Under the pieces are notes generated by a model that saw only the letters and a list, made by a program, of their open reading frames with translations, did not search any database and was not told where the DNA came from. The translations under genes were made by a program, and so were the position numbers. 64,000 nt of DNA from VRUE01 sp963824705 (lineage in GTDB: Bacteria; Actinomycetota; Thermoleophilia; Solirubrobacterales; 70-9), in assembly GCA_963824705.1 (NCBI GenBank), contig CAWGQE010000003.1, positions 434,001-498,000 of the forward strand, read 5' to 3'. This document shows positions 24,811-33,197 of this stretch, in pieces. The first letter of the stretch is position 1, and each line of letters begins with the position of its first letter.

Positions 24811-26032
24811 TCGGGTCACGATAGCGCCGGCGGCGCTGGTGGTTGCCGCGATCGCGCTGCTGCTCGGTCTGCACGCGGCGGGCGCGGGCTTCCAGGGCGA
24901 CCCCCATGCCGTCGTGCGCAATGCCGCGCCCGGTGGGCGGCTCTTCGACGTGACGGACCGTCGCGCGCCGGTGATCGGCGTGACGCTGCTCGTCTGGCTG
25001 GGGGCGTTCGGCCTGGCGATGGCCTTCGACCGCACCCGCGCGGGTCGCGCGGGTGCTCGCCTGCTCGCGCTCGCGCTTGTCTACCTGCCCCTGCTCTGCC
25101 TGGCTGCCGCGGCGCTGGAACCGAGTGTCGGCTCCGAACGGCTGCTGGTCATGCTCGGCTCTCCGGCGCTGGCGGCGGTGACGTTGGCGAGTCTCGGCGG
25201 CTACCGGGCGCTCGCCTTCGTCTGCGCCGCGACGTCGCTGGCCTACGCGATCGACCTGATCGGCGGCTCGGCTCTGACCCAGCTCTCGATCGTCGGCCCC
25301 AATCCCGCCGGTGGGCACCGCTTCTACGGCATCGGGAACGAGCTCGAGGCCTGCTTGGTGGTCCTGATCCTGGTCGGAACCGGGGCGGCGCTGTCGGGTT
25401 TTGCCGTGTCAGGGCACGGGAAAACCCGACAGCGGCGTTCAGGCGACCAGTGGCCGGCTGCCTTCCTCGTCGTCGCCGCGATCTTCACCTTCGTCTTCGC
25501 CTACGGTCGCTACGGCGCCGACGTCGGCGCCGCGATCAGCCTGCCGCTCGGTGCCGCGGTGGCTGCCGCCCTGCTCGCCGGCAGGCAGCGTCTGGCCCTG
25601 CTTGCCTTTCTCCTGCCGATCCCCGCGCTGGCGATCCTCTCTGCCGCCGACCTGGTCACGGGAGCCAACGCCCACCTGACCAAGACCGTGCTCGACGCGA
25701 AGAGCGGCGGTGACGTCCTCTCCGTCGTCGGGCACCGTCTCAGCGAGACGGTGAGCAGCTTCGCCCGCCCGGTCCTCGTCGCCGGTCTTCCTATCGTCAT
25801 CGCCGCCGCTGCGCTCGCCTGGTTGCGCCGTGACCGCCTGGCGGCCTGGCTGAGCGGACTTCCGGCGATGCGCGCCGGCATGCTCGGCGCCCTCGCGGCG
25901 ACCCTCGTCGGCACCGTCGCCAACGACTCGGGGGCCCTCCTGCTCGAGATCGGCGCCGCCTACCTGATGGTCTTCCTTGGCTTTGTCTGGGCCGAAAGCC
26001 AGGGCCCAGATTCGACCCGGCGCATCCTCTAG
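24797..26032 (+). CDS. Polytopic membrane protein of unknown function
   Basis: From GTG 24797 the protein has about 411 residues and some ten predicted membrane helices. No catalytic family is recognised. A conserved-looking loop, NPAGGHRFYGIGNELEA, lies near residue 170, with FAYGRYGADVGAAISL further on; such loops with charged residues between helices may bind a substrate. A palindromic 44-bp segment (25390-25433) encodes GFAVSGHGKTRQRRSGD between two helices and looks like a later insertion. The start is uncertain because the frame is open further upstream into hemQ. Confidence 0.65.
   Translation: MRSAIRVTIAPAALVVAAIALLLGLHAAGAGFQGDPHAVVRNAAPGGRLFDVTDRRAPVIGVTLLVWLGAFGLAMAFDRTRAGRAGARLLALALVYLPLLCLAAAALEPSVGSERLLVMLGSPALAAVTLASLGGYRALAFVCAATSLAYAIDLIGGSALTQLSIVGPNPAGGHRFYGIGNELEACLVVLILVGTGAALSGFAVSGHGKTRQRRSGDQWPAAFLVVAAIFTFVFAYGRYGADVGAAISLPLGAAVAAALLAGRQRLALLAFLLPIPALAILSAADLVTGANAHLTKTVLDAKSGGDVLSVVGHRLSETVSSFARPVLVAGLPIVIAAAALAWLRRDRLAAWLSGLPAMRAGMLGALAATLVGTVANDSGALLLEIGAAYLMVFLGFVWAESQGPDSTRRIL
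25390..25433. repeat. Intragenic palindrome inside a membrane-protein gene
   Basis: Arms of 19 bp (GCTGTCGGGTTTTGCCGTG and its near complement, one mismatch) flank a 6-base loop. It lies in frame in a loop between membrane helices and includes a T-tract-first, A-tract-last design as in the intergenic elements of the window. Confidence 0.8.
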
Positions 26033-26044
26033 GCTTAGTGCTTC

Positions 26045-28369
26045 GTGCGAATCGCCCTAGTCTCGCCATATTCCTGGAGTTACCAGGGCGGCGTGAACCG
26101 GCACGTCGAGTCGCTCGCCGAGGAGTTTCTCGGTCGCGGTCACCACGTGCGTGTGCTCGCCCCCTTCGATCCCCCAGATCGGCTCAGCCGGGCGCTTCAC
26201 CGCGCCCCCGCGGAGGCGCGAGAGATGCCCGACTATCTGGTCCCGATGGGCCGCACGGCCGGGTTCTCGGCCAATGGCGCGGTCTCCAATCTCGCCCCCT
26301 TCCCGGCGGGCGGCGTCGTCGCTCCCCGTCGCGAGCTGCGCCAGGGCCGCTACGACGTGGTCCACATCCACGAGCCGATCGTGCCGCTGGTCGGTTGGAA
26401 CGCCGCGCTTGGGACTCCCGCGCCCGCGGTCGGGACCTTCCACGCCTACTCGACCAAGGCGATCCCCAACCACATCGCTTCGGCGCTGGGTGGAAGGCGG
26501 GTCCTGAACCGGCTCTCGGCTCGGATCGCCGTCTCCGAGGCAGCCGCCTGGACCGGGCGCCGCTGGTACGGCGGGCGCTATGAGGTGATTCCGAACGGCG
26601 TCGACGTCGACGCCTCACCGCTCGGCCCAAAGCCTCCGAGCGGTGAGCTGCGGGTGTTGTTCGTCGGCCGCCCCGAGGAGCGCAAGGGCCTGCCGGTGCT
26701 GCTCACCGCTTTCGAAGCGCTGGTCGAGCACGTGCCCAGCCGCCTTACCGTGATCGGCGCCGAGCGCGAGGACGTGCTGCGCTACCTGGCCGATCCCGAG
26801 ACGATGCGCTGGATCGACGTGCGCGGCCGCGTCTCCGGCGAGAGCCTGTGGACGGCGTTGCGCGAGGCCGATCTGCTCTGCGCCCCCTCGCTCTCCGGCG
26901 AGAGCTTCGGCATGGTTCTCACCGAGGCCTTCGCCGCGGGCACCCCGGCGATCGCCTCCGCCATCGCCGGCTACAGCGACGTCGTCACCGATGGCGTCGA
27001 CGGAGTGCTGGTCCCGCCCGGCGATCCACAGCGCCTCGCCGAGGAGCTGCAGCGCGCCCACTACGAGCCCGAGCGCCTGGCGGCGATGGGCGCGGCCGCG
27101 CGCCAGAGCGCCCAGCGCTACGCCTGGCCGCGAGTCGCCGATCGCGTCACCCAGGTCTACGAGCGTGCGCTCGAGGCGCCGGTGCCGTCCGGCGCGCTCG
27201 AGCGCGCTGCGCACTGGGCCGGAATCAGGTCCGCCGACGGCGCCCCCTCGAACCCGCCGCGGCGCCTGCCGACGCTCGACCCGCCACTTGCGCAGAGCGG
27301 CAGTCGCAAGCGCCGCATCGCCCGCCGCGCCGGCCTCGGAGTCGCCGGCGCTCTCGGCATCGGCCTCACCGCGCTCGCCGCGCAGAAGATCGGTGTCGAC
27401 AACGTTGTCGCGAGCATCGTCCGCTCCGACCTCACCTGGGTCCTGGTCGCCTGCGGGTTGATGGCCCTCTCGCTTTTCTTCCGCGCGGCGTCCTGGTACG
27501 CGATCGTGCGCGCGGCCCTGCCCAACCGGCCGGTGCGGCGTCGCGACGTCACCTCGGCGACGATGATCGGCGTGCTGATGTCGGCGACGCTGCCGGCGCG
27601 GCTCGGTGAGCCGGCGAGGGCGATGACCCTCGCCAGGCGGATCGGGCGCATGCGCGAGACCTTCCCCGTCCTGCTCGGCACCCTCGTCTCGCAGACCGTG
27701 CTCAACATCGTCGCGTTGGCCCTGCTGGGGACGATCATCGTCTCCAGTACCGACCTCTTCCATTCCAGCACCGAGAAGCTGTTCGTCTTCAGCTTCGTGC
27801 CGCTTGCCCTCCTACTCGTCGTCCTGATCGCGCCGGTGCTGATGCGCCGCAACGGCAACGGCCGCTTCGCCCGGATCGGTGCCGCCATGCACCGGGCCCT
27901 GCTGCAGGTGCGGGCGGGCCTCGCGGTGTTCCGCCAGCCGCGCTACGGCGCCGTCGCCAGCGCCGCCCAGCTCGGCGCCTGGGCGATCCAGCTCGCCGCC
28001 TGCTGGGCCCTGCTCGCGGCGCTCGGCCTCAGCGGCCATGCCGGCATCGGCGCCGCGGCAGCGGTGCTGTTCGCGGTCAACGTGACCGCGGTCGTACCGG
28101 CGACCCCGTCAAACATCGGCGTCTTCCAGCTCGCCGTGATCAGCGTCCTGCACACCGGTTGGGGGATCAGCACCGCCGACGCTCTCGCCTACGGCGTCAT
28201 CCTGCAGGCGGTCGAGATTGCAACCGCCGTCGCTCTCGGTCTGCCCGCCCTCGTCCGCGAGGGCCTCACCTGGAGCGATCTGCGCGTCCAAGCGATCTCC
28301 GCAGCCCCGGTCCGTCTCAAGCCGCATCCCCACGAGAAGCAAGACGCCGGCGAACGCATCGGCGCCTAA
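26045..28369 (+). CDS. GT4 glycosyltransferase fused to a UPF0104/LPG-synthase-type membrane domain
   Basis: The 774-residue protein joins two activities. Residues 1-375 form a GT-B glycosyltransferase of family 4, close to PimA-like mannosyltransferases: VSPYSWSYQGGVNRHV at the start, FVGRPEERKGL at the hinge, and the sugar-nucleotide EX7E motif in GESFGMVLTEAFAAGTP. Residues 420-770 have about eight membrane helices of the lysylphosphatidylglycerol-synthase-like flippase family (UPF0104), with SATLPARLGEPARAMTLARR and NVTAVVPATPSNIGVFQ. It probably makes and moves a glycolipid at the inner membrane. GTG 26045 follows a TAGGCT box that begins with the stop codon of the previous gene. Confidence 0.85.
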   Translation: MRIALVSPYSWSYQGGVNRHVESLAEEFLGRGHHVRVLAPFDPPDRLSRALHRAPAEAREMPDYLVPMGRTAGFSANGAVSNLAPFPAGGVVAPRRELRQGRYDVVHIHEPIVPLVGWNAALGTPAPAVGTFHAYSTKAIPNHIASALGGRRVLNRLSARIAVSEAAAWTGRRWYGGRYEVIPNGVDVDASPLGPKPPSGELRVLFVGRPEERKGLPVLLTAFEALVEHVPSRLTVIGAEREDVLRYLADPETMRWIDVRGRVSGESLWTALREADLLCAPSLSGESFGMVLTEAFAAGTPAIASAIAGYSDVVTDGVDGVLVPPGDPQRLAEELQRAHYEPERLAAMGAAARQSAQRYAWPRVADRVTQVYERALEAPVPSGALERAAHWAGIRSADGAPSNPPRRLPTLDPPLAQSGSRKRRIARRAGLGVAGALGIGLTALAAQKIGVDNVVASIVRSDLTWVLVACGLMALSLFFRAASWYAIVRAALPNRPVRRRDVTSATMIGVLMSATLPARLGEPARAMTLARRIGRMRETFPVLLGTLVSQTVLNIVALALLGTIIVSSTDLFHSSTEKLFVFSFVPLALLLVVLIAPVLMRRNGNGRFARIGAAMHRALLQVRAGLAVFRQPRYGAVASAAQLGAWAIQLAACWALLAALGLSGHAGIGAAAAVLFAVNVTAVVPATPSNIGVFQLAVISVLHTGWGISTADALAYGVILQAVEIATAVALGLPALVREGLTWSDLRVQAISAAPVRLKPHPHEKQDAGERIGA

Positions 28370-28379
28370 GCGCGTCCCA

Positions 28380-29618
28380 TTACTCGTCTGAGCTGCGCGG
28401 CACTTTGCCGCCTTCGGCGCCGGGTTCCTGCGCCGGTCCCCGTGGGGAGGCAATGCCGAGCACCCGCATCGCCTTGAGGCCGAGGCCGAGCTTCTCGCGG
28501 CCCTCGGTGGCGGAGACATCGTGGCCGCAGAGCTCGCGCACGCGCTCCAGCCGGTAGCGGATCGTGTGGCGGTGGGTGAAGAGCTGTTTGGCGGTGGCGG
28601 CGACGTTGCCGTCGTTGCCGAGGTAGGCCTCGACGGTCGCCACGAGCTCGGTCTCGTACTGGTCGTCGTAGGCGGCGAGCGGCTCGATCGTCTCGGCGAA
28701 GAAGCGCTGCAGCTCGCCTGGATCCTCGCTCATCGCTGGCAGCAGTAGGCGGTAAGCGCCGGTGTCCTCGAAGGCGAGCAGAGGGCGGTCCTCGGCTTCG
28801 CCGACGTTGACGGCGAGGTGGGCCTCGTTGCCGGCGCGGTAGAGGTCGACGGGATCGGCGACGCGGCGGCTGGCGCCGATCGTCAGGTGGAAGCCGGCCA
28901 AGGCGTCCTCCAGCTCGCGGGCGAGACCGGCGGCGGCGCGCTGCAGGCGCTCGTCCTCCTCCACGGGGACGATCACGGCGATCTCTGTCGCGACCTCCCC
29001 CTCCTCGACCGCGGCGAGGGCGCCGGGGGCGAGCGAGCGCAACGTCCGCATCGCCAGGGTCAGCACCCGCGCTCGCCACTCTCCGGTCTGCGCCGTCCTG
29101 GGCGCTGCACGCAGGACGATCGCACCGGCTCCCTTCTCCAGATCGGTGCCGAGCTCGCCGGCGCGGGCGAGGATGTCGCCGCGGTCGGTCACCTGCCGGG
29201 CGAAGACGGCGGCGACAAAGACCCCCGCGACCTCCTCGTTCTGCCAGTCGGGGGAACGGGAGCGCTCCAGCTCCAGGGCCAGCAGGGTCGTCACCATGCG
29301 GGCGATGGCCGGGTCGGGTGGAGCTTTCGCCCGGTAACGCAGCTCACCAACAGCCGCGTCGGCGACGCGCAGCTCGACGGTGGTCACCCGCTCACCGCCG
29401 GCCAGCAGCTTCTCCTCCTGATCGGGAGAAGCGCCAGCCACGGCAAGCACGGCCCCCGAACGCTCGATCAGGGCGACGCTGGCATCCAGCACCCGCGCAG
29501 CAGCCCGCGCGACAGCGGGCAACCCAGCTCCCGACTCAACCGCTTCGGAGAGCGCATCCAAGGTACCCGGATCAGCAGTTTTTGCAGGCGTTTTCGACCC
29601 TTTTGCGCTGATTGACAT
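28380..29618 (-). CDS. PucR-family transcriptional regulator
   Basis: The 412-residue protein has the C-terminal PucR helix-turn-helix: VATVEAYLGNDGNVAATAKQ and LFTHRHTIRYRLERVRELCG. The N-terminal region is a GAF-like/PucR-type sensing part with GGDEF-like (beta-strand rich) middle domain. Effector unknown. The ATG at 29618 is preferred over TTG 29648, whose neighbourhood is the arm of a palindromic element. It converges with the glycosyltransferase gene. Confidence 0.82.
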   Translation of the reverse strand: MSISAKGSKTPAKTADPGTLDALSEAVESGAGLPAVARAAARVLDASVALIERSGAVLAVAGASPDQEEKLLAGGERVTTVELRVADAAVGELRYRAKAPPDPAIARMVTTLLALELERSRSPDWQNEEVAGVFVAAVFARQVTDRGDILARAGELGTDLEKGAGAIVLRAAPRTAQTGEWRARVLTLAMRTLRSLAPGALAAVEEGEVATEIAVIVPVEEDERLQRAAAGLARELEDALAGFHLTIGASRRVADPVDLYRAGNEAHLAVNVGEAEDRPLLAFEDTGAYRLLLPAMSEDPGELQRFFAETIEPLAAYDDQYETELVATVEAYLGNDGNVAATAKQLFTHRHTIRYRLERVRELCGHDVSATEGREKLGLGLKAMRVLGIASPRGPAQEPGAEGGKVPRSSDE

Positions 29619-29644
29619 TCGCTCATTATCCCCAGGCGCTCCAT

Positions 29645-29761
29645 TCAAGGACCATCCGGTAGGGCTGGAACGTCTTGTACTTTTTCGGTGTCGGCTCCGG
29701 GCGACAGCCCGACCGCGATCACCGAAAAAGTTAAGTGGAAGCCCTGCCGGATGGTCCTTGA
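29645..29761. repeat. Three-tier palindromic element, family 1, copy 2
   Basis: A 22-bp outer stem (29645-29666 with 29740-29761) has one T-G pair at the same place as in copy 1. It encloses ACTTTTTCGGTG/CACCGAAAAAGT and the apical hairpin GGGC-GACA-GCCC. Relative to copies 1 and 3 the outer arm reads CCATCC instead of CCGTCC, and the opposite arm changes to match. Confidence 0.93.
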
Positions 29762-29767
29762 CCCTAC

Positions 29768-29790
29768 GTGGAAGCCCTGCCGGACAGGCC
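29768..29790. repeat. Orphan right half-arm of a family 1 element
   Basis: GTGGAAGCCCTGCCGGAC is repeated 6 bp after copy 2 without its left partner. It may mark a second, truncated insertion or a duplication of the arm. It abuts the end of the next gene. Confidence 0.6.
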
Positions 29791-29791
29791 C

Positions 29792-30049
29792 TCAGCCAAT
29801 AACTTCGACGATGTCGTTGTAGTAGTAGACGATGGCAAGACCCACCACTACGCCCGTCAGGACCAGGGCGACAAGCACGATCACCGACAGCACCCCCGCC
29901 GCCGCCTTCTCCCAGATGCGCCCGTAGGAGCCGATCGCGGGGACGAAGATCAGAGCGACGAAGGCGACCAGGCTGACCAGTCCGGCCGCGCCGAAGAGCA
30001 GGTACTCATTTTCGATCTTCTGCAGGGCGAGCGGCAGCACGGGCCCCAT
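29792..30049 (-). CDS. Small two-to-three-helix membrane protein
   Basis: An 85-residue protein with helices near residues 17-39 and 50-75 and no recognised family. Its start overlaps the end of the DedA-PAP2 gene by 44 bp in another frame, so translation is probably coupled. It may be an accessory to that protein. The 3' end touches the orphan repeat arm. Confidence 0.6.
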   Translation of the reverse strand: MGPVLPLALQKIENEYLLFGAAGLVSLVAFVALIFVPAIGSYGRIWEKAAAGVLSVIVLVALVLTGVVVGLAIVYYYNDIVEVIG

Positions 30050-31565
30050 TCTGCCGCAAGGTCCCGTCCGAAGAGTGGTGCGGCGTCCGCGTGGAGCGCA
30101 TCGTGGTGATGACGAGGGCGACGGCGGCGCAGAGCGAGAAGGCGGCGGCGCCCAGTGCCCAGCCCGCGCTGACGTCGCTCATGTAGTGGACGCCGAGGTA
30201 GACGCGCGAGAGGCCGATCAGCGCGGTGAGGACGATTCCGACCACGACCACGAGCGCTCCCCGCGCCATCCCGACCCGCAGGCGCATCACGATCGTCACC
30301 GCGAGCCAGACGTAGAAGGTCGAGTAGGCCGCGTGGGCGCTGGGGAAGGAGGACCCGGACACGTCCACCAGCCCGTCGCCAGGCCGCGGCCGGTCGACGG
30401 CGTCCTTGATCCCGTGGACGCCGGCGATGACGATCGCCATGCCGGCGACCAACACGCCGAGCTCGGCCCAGCGCCGGCGGGCGGCGAGGATCGCCGCCGC
30501 GATCGCGGCGAGCGGCCAGCAGATGGCGCTGGAGCCGAGTGCCGTAACCAGCTTGGCCAAGTCGACGAGCCAGGCGGCGCGCAGCTTTTCGGCGATTTCC
30601 ATCGCCGTGATGTCGCCCGGGGTGGGGCCGGGATTGCCGTTGACGATCGTCGTGTAGGCGATGAGGACGAACGCGGCGACGGCAAAGGTCGCCATCAGCG
30701 AGGTGAATTCGAGTCCGAAGGTGCCGCCCGGCGTCACCCGGTCCCAGAGGAAGCTGAGCTGCGGCTGGAAGCGGCGCGCGAGGACGACGATCCACCGCGT
30801 CATCCAATGGCCCTCCATCCAGCGCACCGCCGCCCGCCGGTTCGCCTCGACCCGGAAGTGGCGCACCAGCACGACCGTGCCGACGATGACGACGATCAGC
30901 GTGCCGAGCAGGAAGGCGCCCCGACCGGCGTACTTGGCGGCCGTATCGATGCTGCGCGAGAAGAAGTAGCCGATCAGGATGTGGGCGCTGGCCCAGAGCC
31001 CGGTGCCGAGGATGCTGTAGGGGACGAAGGCGCGGTAGCGCATGCCCGAGCTGCCGGCGATGAAGGGGGCGAAGGCGCGCACGAGGCTGATGAAGCGGCC
31101 GATGAAGATCGTCTTGCCGCCGTGCCGGGAGAAGTAGTCCTCGACTTTCTCGAAGCGCTCGTGGCTGATCCCGAAGCGGGGGCCGTTGCGCATCACGAAC
31201 TCGCGGCCGAGCCTGCGGCCGAGGAAGAAGCTGGTCGTGTCGCCCGCCCAGGCGGAGAACCAGGCGATCGCGATCAGCAGATAGATGCTGATCGCGCCCT
31301 GTCCCGCGACCGCGCCCCCGAGCAGCATCACCGTCTCGCCGGGGACGACGAGGCCGACGAAGGCGCCGGTCTCGGCGAAGGCGAAGACGCCGACGAGGAG
31401 GTAGGTCCAGGCGCCGAGCGCGTTGGAAATGTCTTCCAGCAGGCCCTGGAGTTCGTCGTGCGGGATCACCCGGCTGAGCAGGTAGTAGCCGCCCGCGATC
31501 GCGGCTGCGATCAGTGCGATCAGCAGACGGCGCCGTCGCCGGTTCTCCGGCAGCCGCAGTTTCAC
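30006..31565 (-). CDS. DedA-type membrane protein fused to a PAP2 lipid phosphatase
   Basis: The 519-residue protein has two parts. Residues 1-215 are a DedA/VTT domain: AFAETGAFVGLVVPGETVM, then GRRLGREFV and GRFISLVRAFAPFIAGSS (the conserved F-x-R-x-x-P-x-x-R-like region). Residues 300-495 are a PAP2 phosphatase: KDAVDRPRP, SSFPSAHAAYS, and SRVYLGVHYMSD give the three phosphatase motifs, with the two catalytic His. DedA proteins flip undecaprenyl phosphate or phosphatidylethanolamine, and PAP2 enzymes release phosphate from undecaprenyl diphosphate, so the fusion may recycle the C55 carrier. The gene overlaps ispE by 4 nt. Confidence 0.9.
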   Translation of the reverse strand: MKLRLPENRRRRRLLIALIAAAIAGGYYLLSRVIPHDELQGLLEDISNALGAWTYLLVGVFAFAETGAFVGLVVPGETVMLLGGAVAGQGAISIYLLIAIAWFSAWAGDTTSFFLGRRLGREFVMRNGPRFGISHERFEKVEDYFSRHGGKTIFIGRFISLVRAFAPFIAGSSGMRYRAFVPYSILGTGLWASAHILIGYFFSRSIDTAAKYAGRGAFLLGTLIVVIVGTVVLVRHFRVEANRRAAVRWMEGHWMTRWIVVLARRFQPQLSFLWDRVTPGGTFGLEFTSLMATFAVAAFVLIAYTTIVNGNPGPTPGDITAMEIAEKLRAAWLVDLAKLVTALGSSAICWPLAAIAAAILAARRRWAELGVLVAGMAIVIAGVHGIKDAVDRPRPGDGLVDVSGSSFPSAHAAYSTFYVWLAVTIVMRLRVGMARGALVVVVGIVLTALIGLSRVYLGVHYMSDVSAGWALGAAAFSLCAAVALVITTMRSTRTPHHSSDGTLRQNGARAAARPAEDRK

Positions 31566-32410
31566 GGTGCGCGCCCTGCCTCGCAGACGATCGCGTCGTC
31601 GCGTTCGAGTCGCGCTGCAGCCGACTTTGCCTCCGCCAGGGTGGGGAAGAGTCCGACGGCGGTGGGACCGGAGCCGGACATGAAGGTCAGCGGGGCGTCG
31701 ACCTGACGCAGTGCGGCCAGAGCTTCGCCTATATCCGGCCGCAACGAGAGTGCGGGGACCTCGAGGTCATTGGCCAGCAGGTCGCGGTAGTCGAGCGGCG
31801 ACGCGCCGGCATCGACCGCCTGGCGAAGCCGGACCGCCAGGTCGGCCAGCTCCGCGGTGTCGCGGCCGAGTCCGAGTCGGTCGGCCTCGGCGAAGACGGC
31901 GGCGGTGCCAAGGCCGCCTCCGGCGGGTAGCAAGAGAACGGCATGGGAGGCGGGGGCCGAGAGTCTTTCGACTCGCTCCCCGGCCCCTTGCACGAGGGCC
32001 AGGGCGGGCGAGAGCTGCGAGGGGACATCCGCGCCAAGCCCGGCTGCGATCTGCTCGAGGTCAGGCACCTCGGTGCTCGCTTCGCTCGACTCCCGTGCAA
32101 GCCGCAGCACCGCGGCGGCGTCGGCGCTGCCGCCGCCAAGCCCTGCGGCGACCGGGATTCGCTTCGCGATCTCGAGTCGCAGGGGTGGGTGCTCCCAGCC
32201 GGCGGATCGCAGCGCCGCCAGTGCTCTGGCAGCAAGGTTCTCGCCCTCGACCCCGGGGCAGACGACCTCGTCGCTCCCCGCCTCGGAGACCTCGATCGCG
32301 TCCGCCAAGGCGAGCGGCTCGAACAGCGAGCAGAGCTCGTGCAAGCCGTCGCTGCGGCGCGGGCCGAGGTAGAGGCAGAGGTTGAGCTTGGCGGGAGCGT
32401 GGATGCGCAT
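31562..32410 (-). CDS. ispE: 4-diphosphocytidyl-2-C-methyl-D-erythritol kinase
   Basis: This 282-residue GHMP kinase phosphorylates CDP-methylerythritol in the MEP isoprenoid route. AKLNLCLYLGPRR is the family start, PVAAGLGGGSADAA is the ATP loop and FMSGSGPTAVGLF the third GHMP motif. It follows rsmA by 11 nt and overlaps the next gene by 4 nt. The rsmA-ispE order is seen in many bacteria. Confidence 0.94.
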   Translation of the reverse strand: MRIHAPAKLNLCLYLGPRRSDGLHELCSLFEPLALADAIEVSEAGSDEVVCPGVEGENLAARALAALRSAGWEHPPLRLEIAKRIPVAAGLGGGSADAAAVLRLARESSEASTEVPDLEQIAAGLGADVPSQLSPALALVQGAGERVERLSAPASHAVLLLPAGGGLGTAAVFAEADRLGLGRDTAELADLAVRLRQAVDAGASPLDYRDLLANDLEVPALSLRPDIGEALAALRQVDAPLTFMSGSGPTAVGLFPTLAEAKSAAARLERDDAIVCEAGRAP

Positions 32411-32421
32411 CGGGTCGGGCG

Positions 32422-33186
32422 TTATTCGGTGTCGCTCAGTTTCCCCGCCAGGGCGGCGAAACTCGCGGGGGAGAGCGCCTCGGCACGCGCATCCTCGGCT
32501 ATTCCCTGCTCGCGTAGGGCGTTGCGGGTGGCGCTCAGCGAGCCGGGGCGGACGTGCTCCAGCGAGCGGGCCAGCGACTTGCGGCGGTGGGCAAATGCGG
32601 CGCGAACCAGCTCGCGGGTAGCTGCGTCGGCGCCGGCCCCGGTGCGGCGCAGGCTCAGGATCGCCGACTCGACCCGTGGTCGCGGCCGGAAGACCGCCGG
32701 ATCGACGGTGCGCAGCAGCTTCACCTCGCAGGCCAGCTGTGCCTGCACGCTCGGCGATCCGTAGGTCCGGCTGCCCGGCGCGGCCCGCAGGCGGTCGGCG
32801 ATCTCGCGCTGGACCATCACCGTCCAGCGTTGCACCGAGGGCAGCTGCTCGATCGTGCGCAGGATCAGCGGCGTGGCGATCGAGTAGGGGAGGTTGGCGA
32901 CGACCGCGTTCGGTGGCGGATCGAAGCCGACCAGGTCGAGCTTCATCGCATCGCCCCAGTGCAGCTCGACCTCGGGACGCGCGGCGAGCGGCGCCAGCAC
33001 GGACTCCAGCTTGCAGTCGATCTCGACCGTGTGGACGTGCGCGGCGGCGGTCGCCAGGCGCTCGGTCAGCACCCCTTCGCCGGCCCCGACCTCCAGGACC
33101 ACGTCAGTCGCCTCCAGCTCGGCATCGCGGACGATCGCGTCGAGCAGGTTCGGGTCGGCGAGGAAGTTCTGCCCGAGCCTGACCAT
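32422..33186 (-). CDS. rsmA: 16S rRNA dimethyladenosine transferase RsmA (KsgA)
   Basis: From ATG 33186 (MVRLGQNFLADPNLL) the protein has 254 residues. The SAM-binding motif is LEVGAGEGVLTERL, VVANLPYSIATPL carries the catalytic NLPY, and the C-terminal helices end KSLARSLEHV. It dimethylates two adjacent adenines in helix 45 of 16S rRNA during 30S maturation. The frame continues upstream out of the family and through tatD and is not used. Confidence 0.94.
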   Translation of the reverse strand: MVRLGQNFLADPNLLDAIVRDAELEATDVVLEVGAGEGVLTERLATAAAHVHTVEIDCKLESVLAPLAARPEVELHWGDAMKLDLVGFDPPPNAVVANLPYSIATPLILRTIEQLPSVQRWTVMVQREIADRLRAAPGSRTYGSPSVQAQLACEVKLLRTVDPAVFRPRPRVESAILSLRRTGAGADAATRELVRAAFAHRRKSLARSLEHVRPGSLSATRNALREQGIAEDARAEALSPASFAALAGKLSDTE

Positions 33187-33197
33187 GGCAGGGAGCC

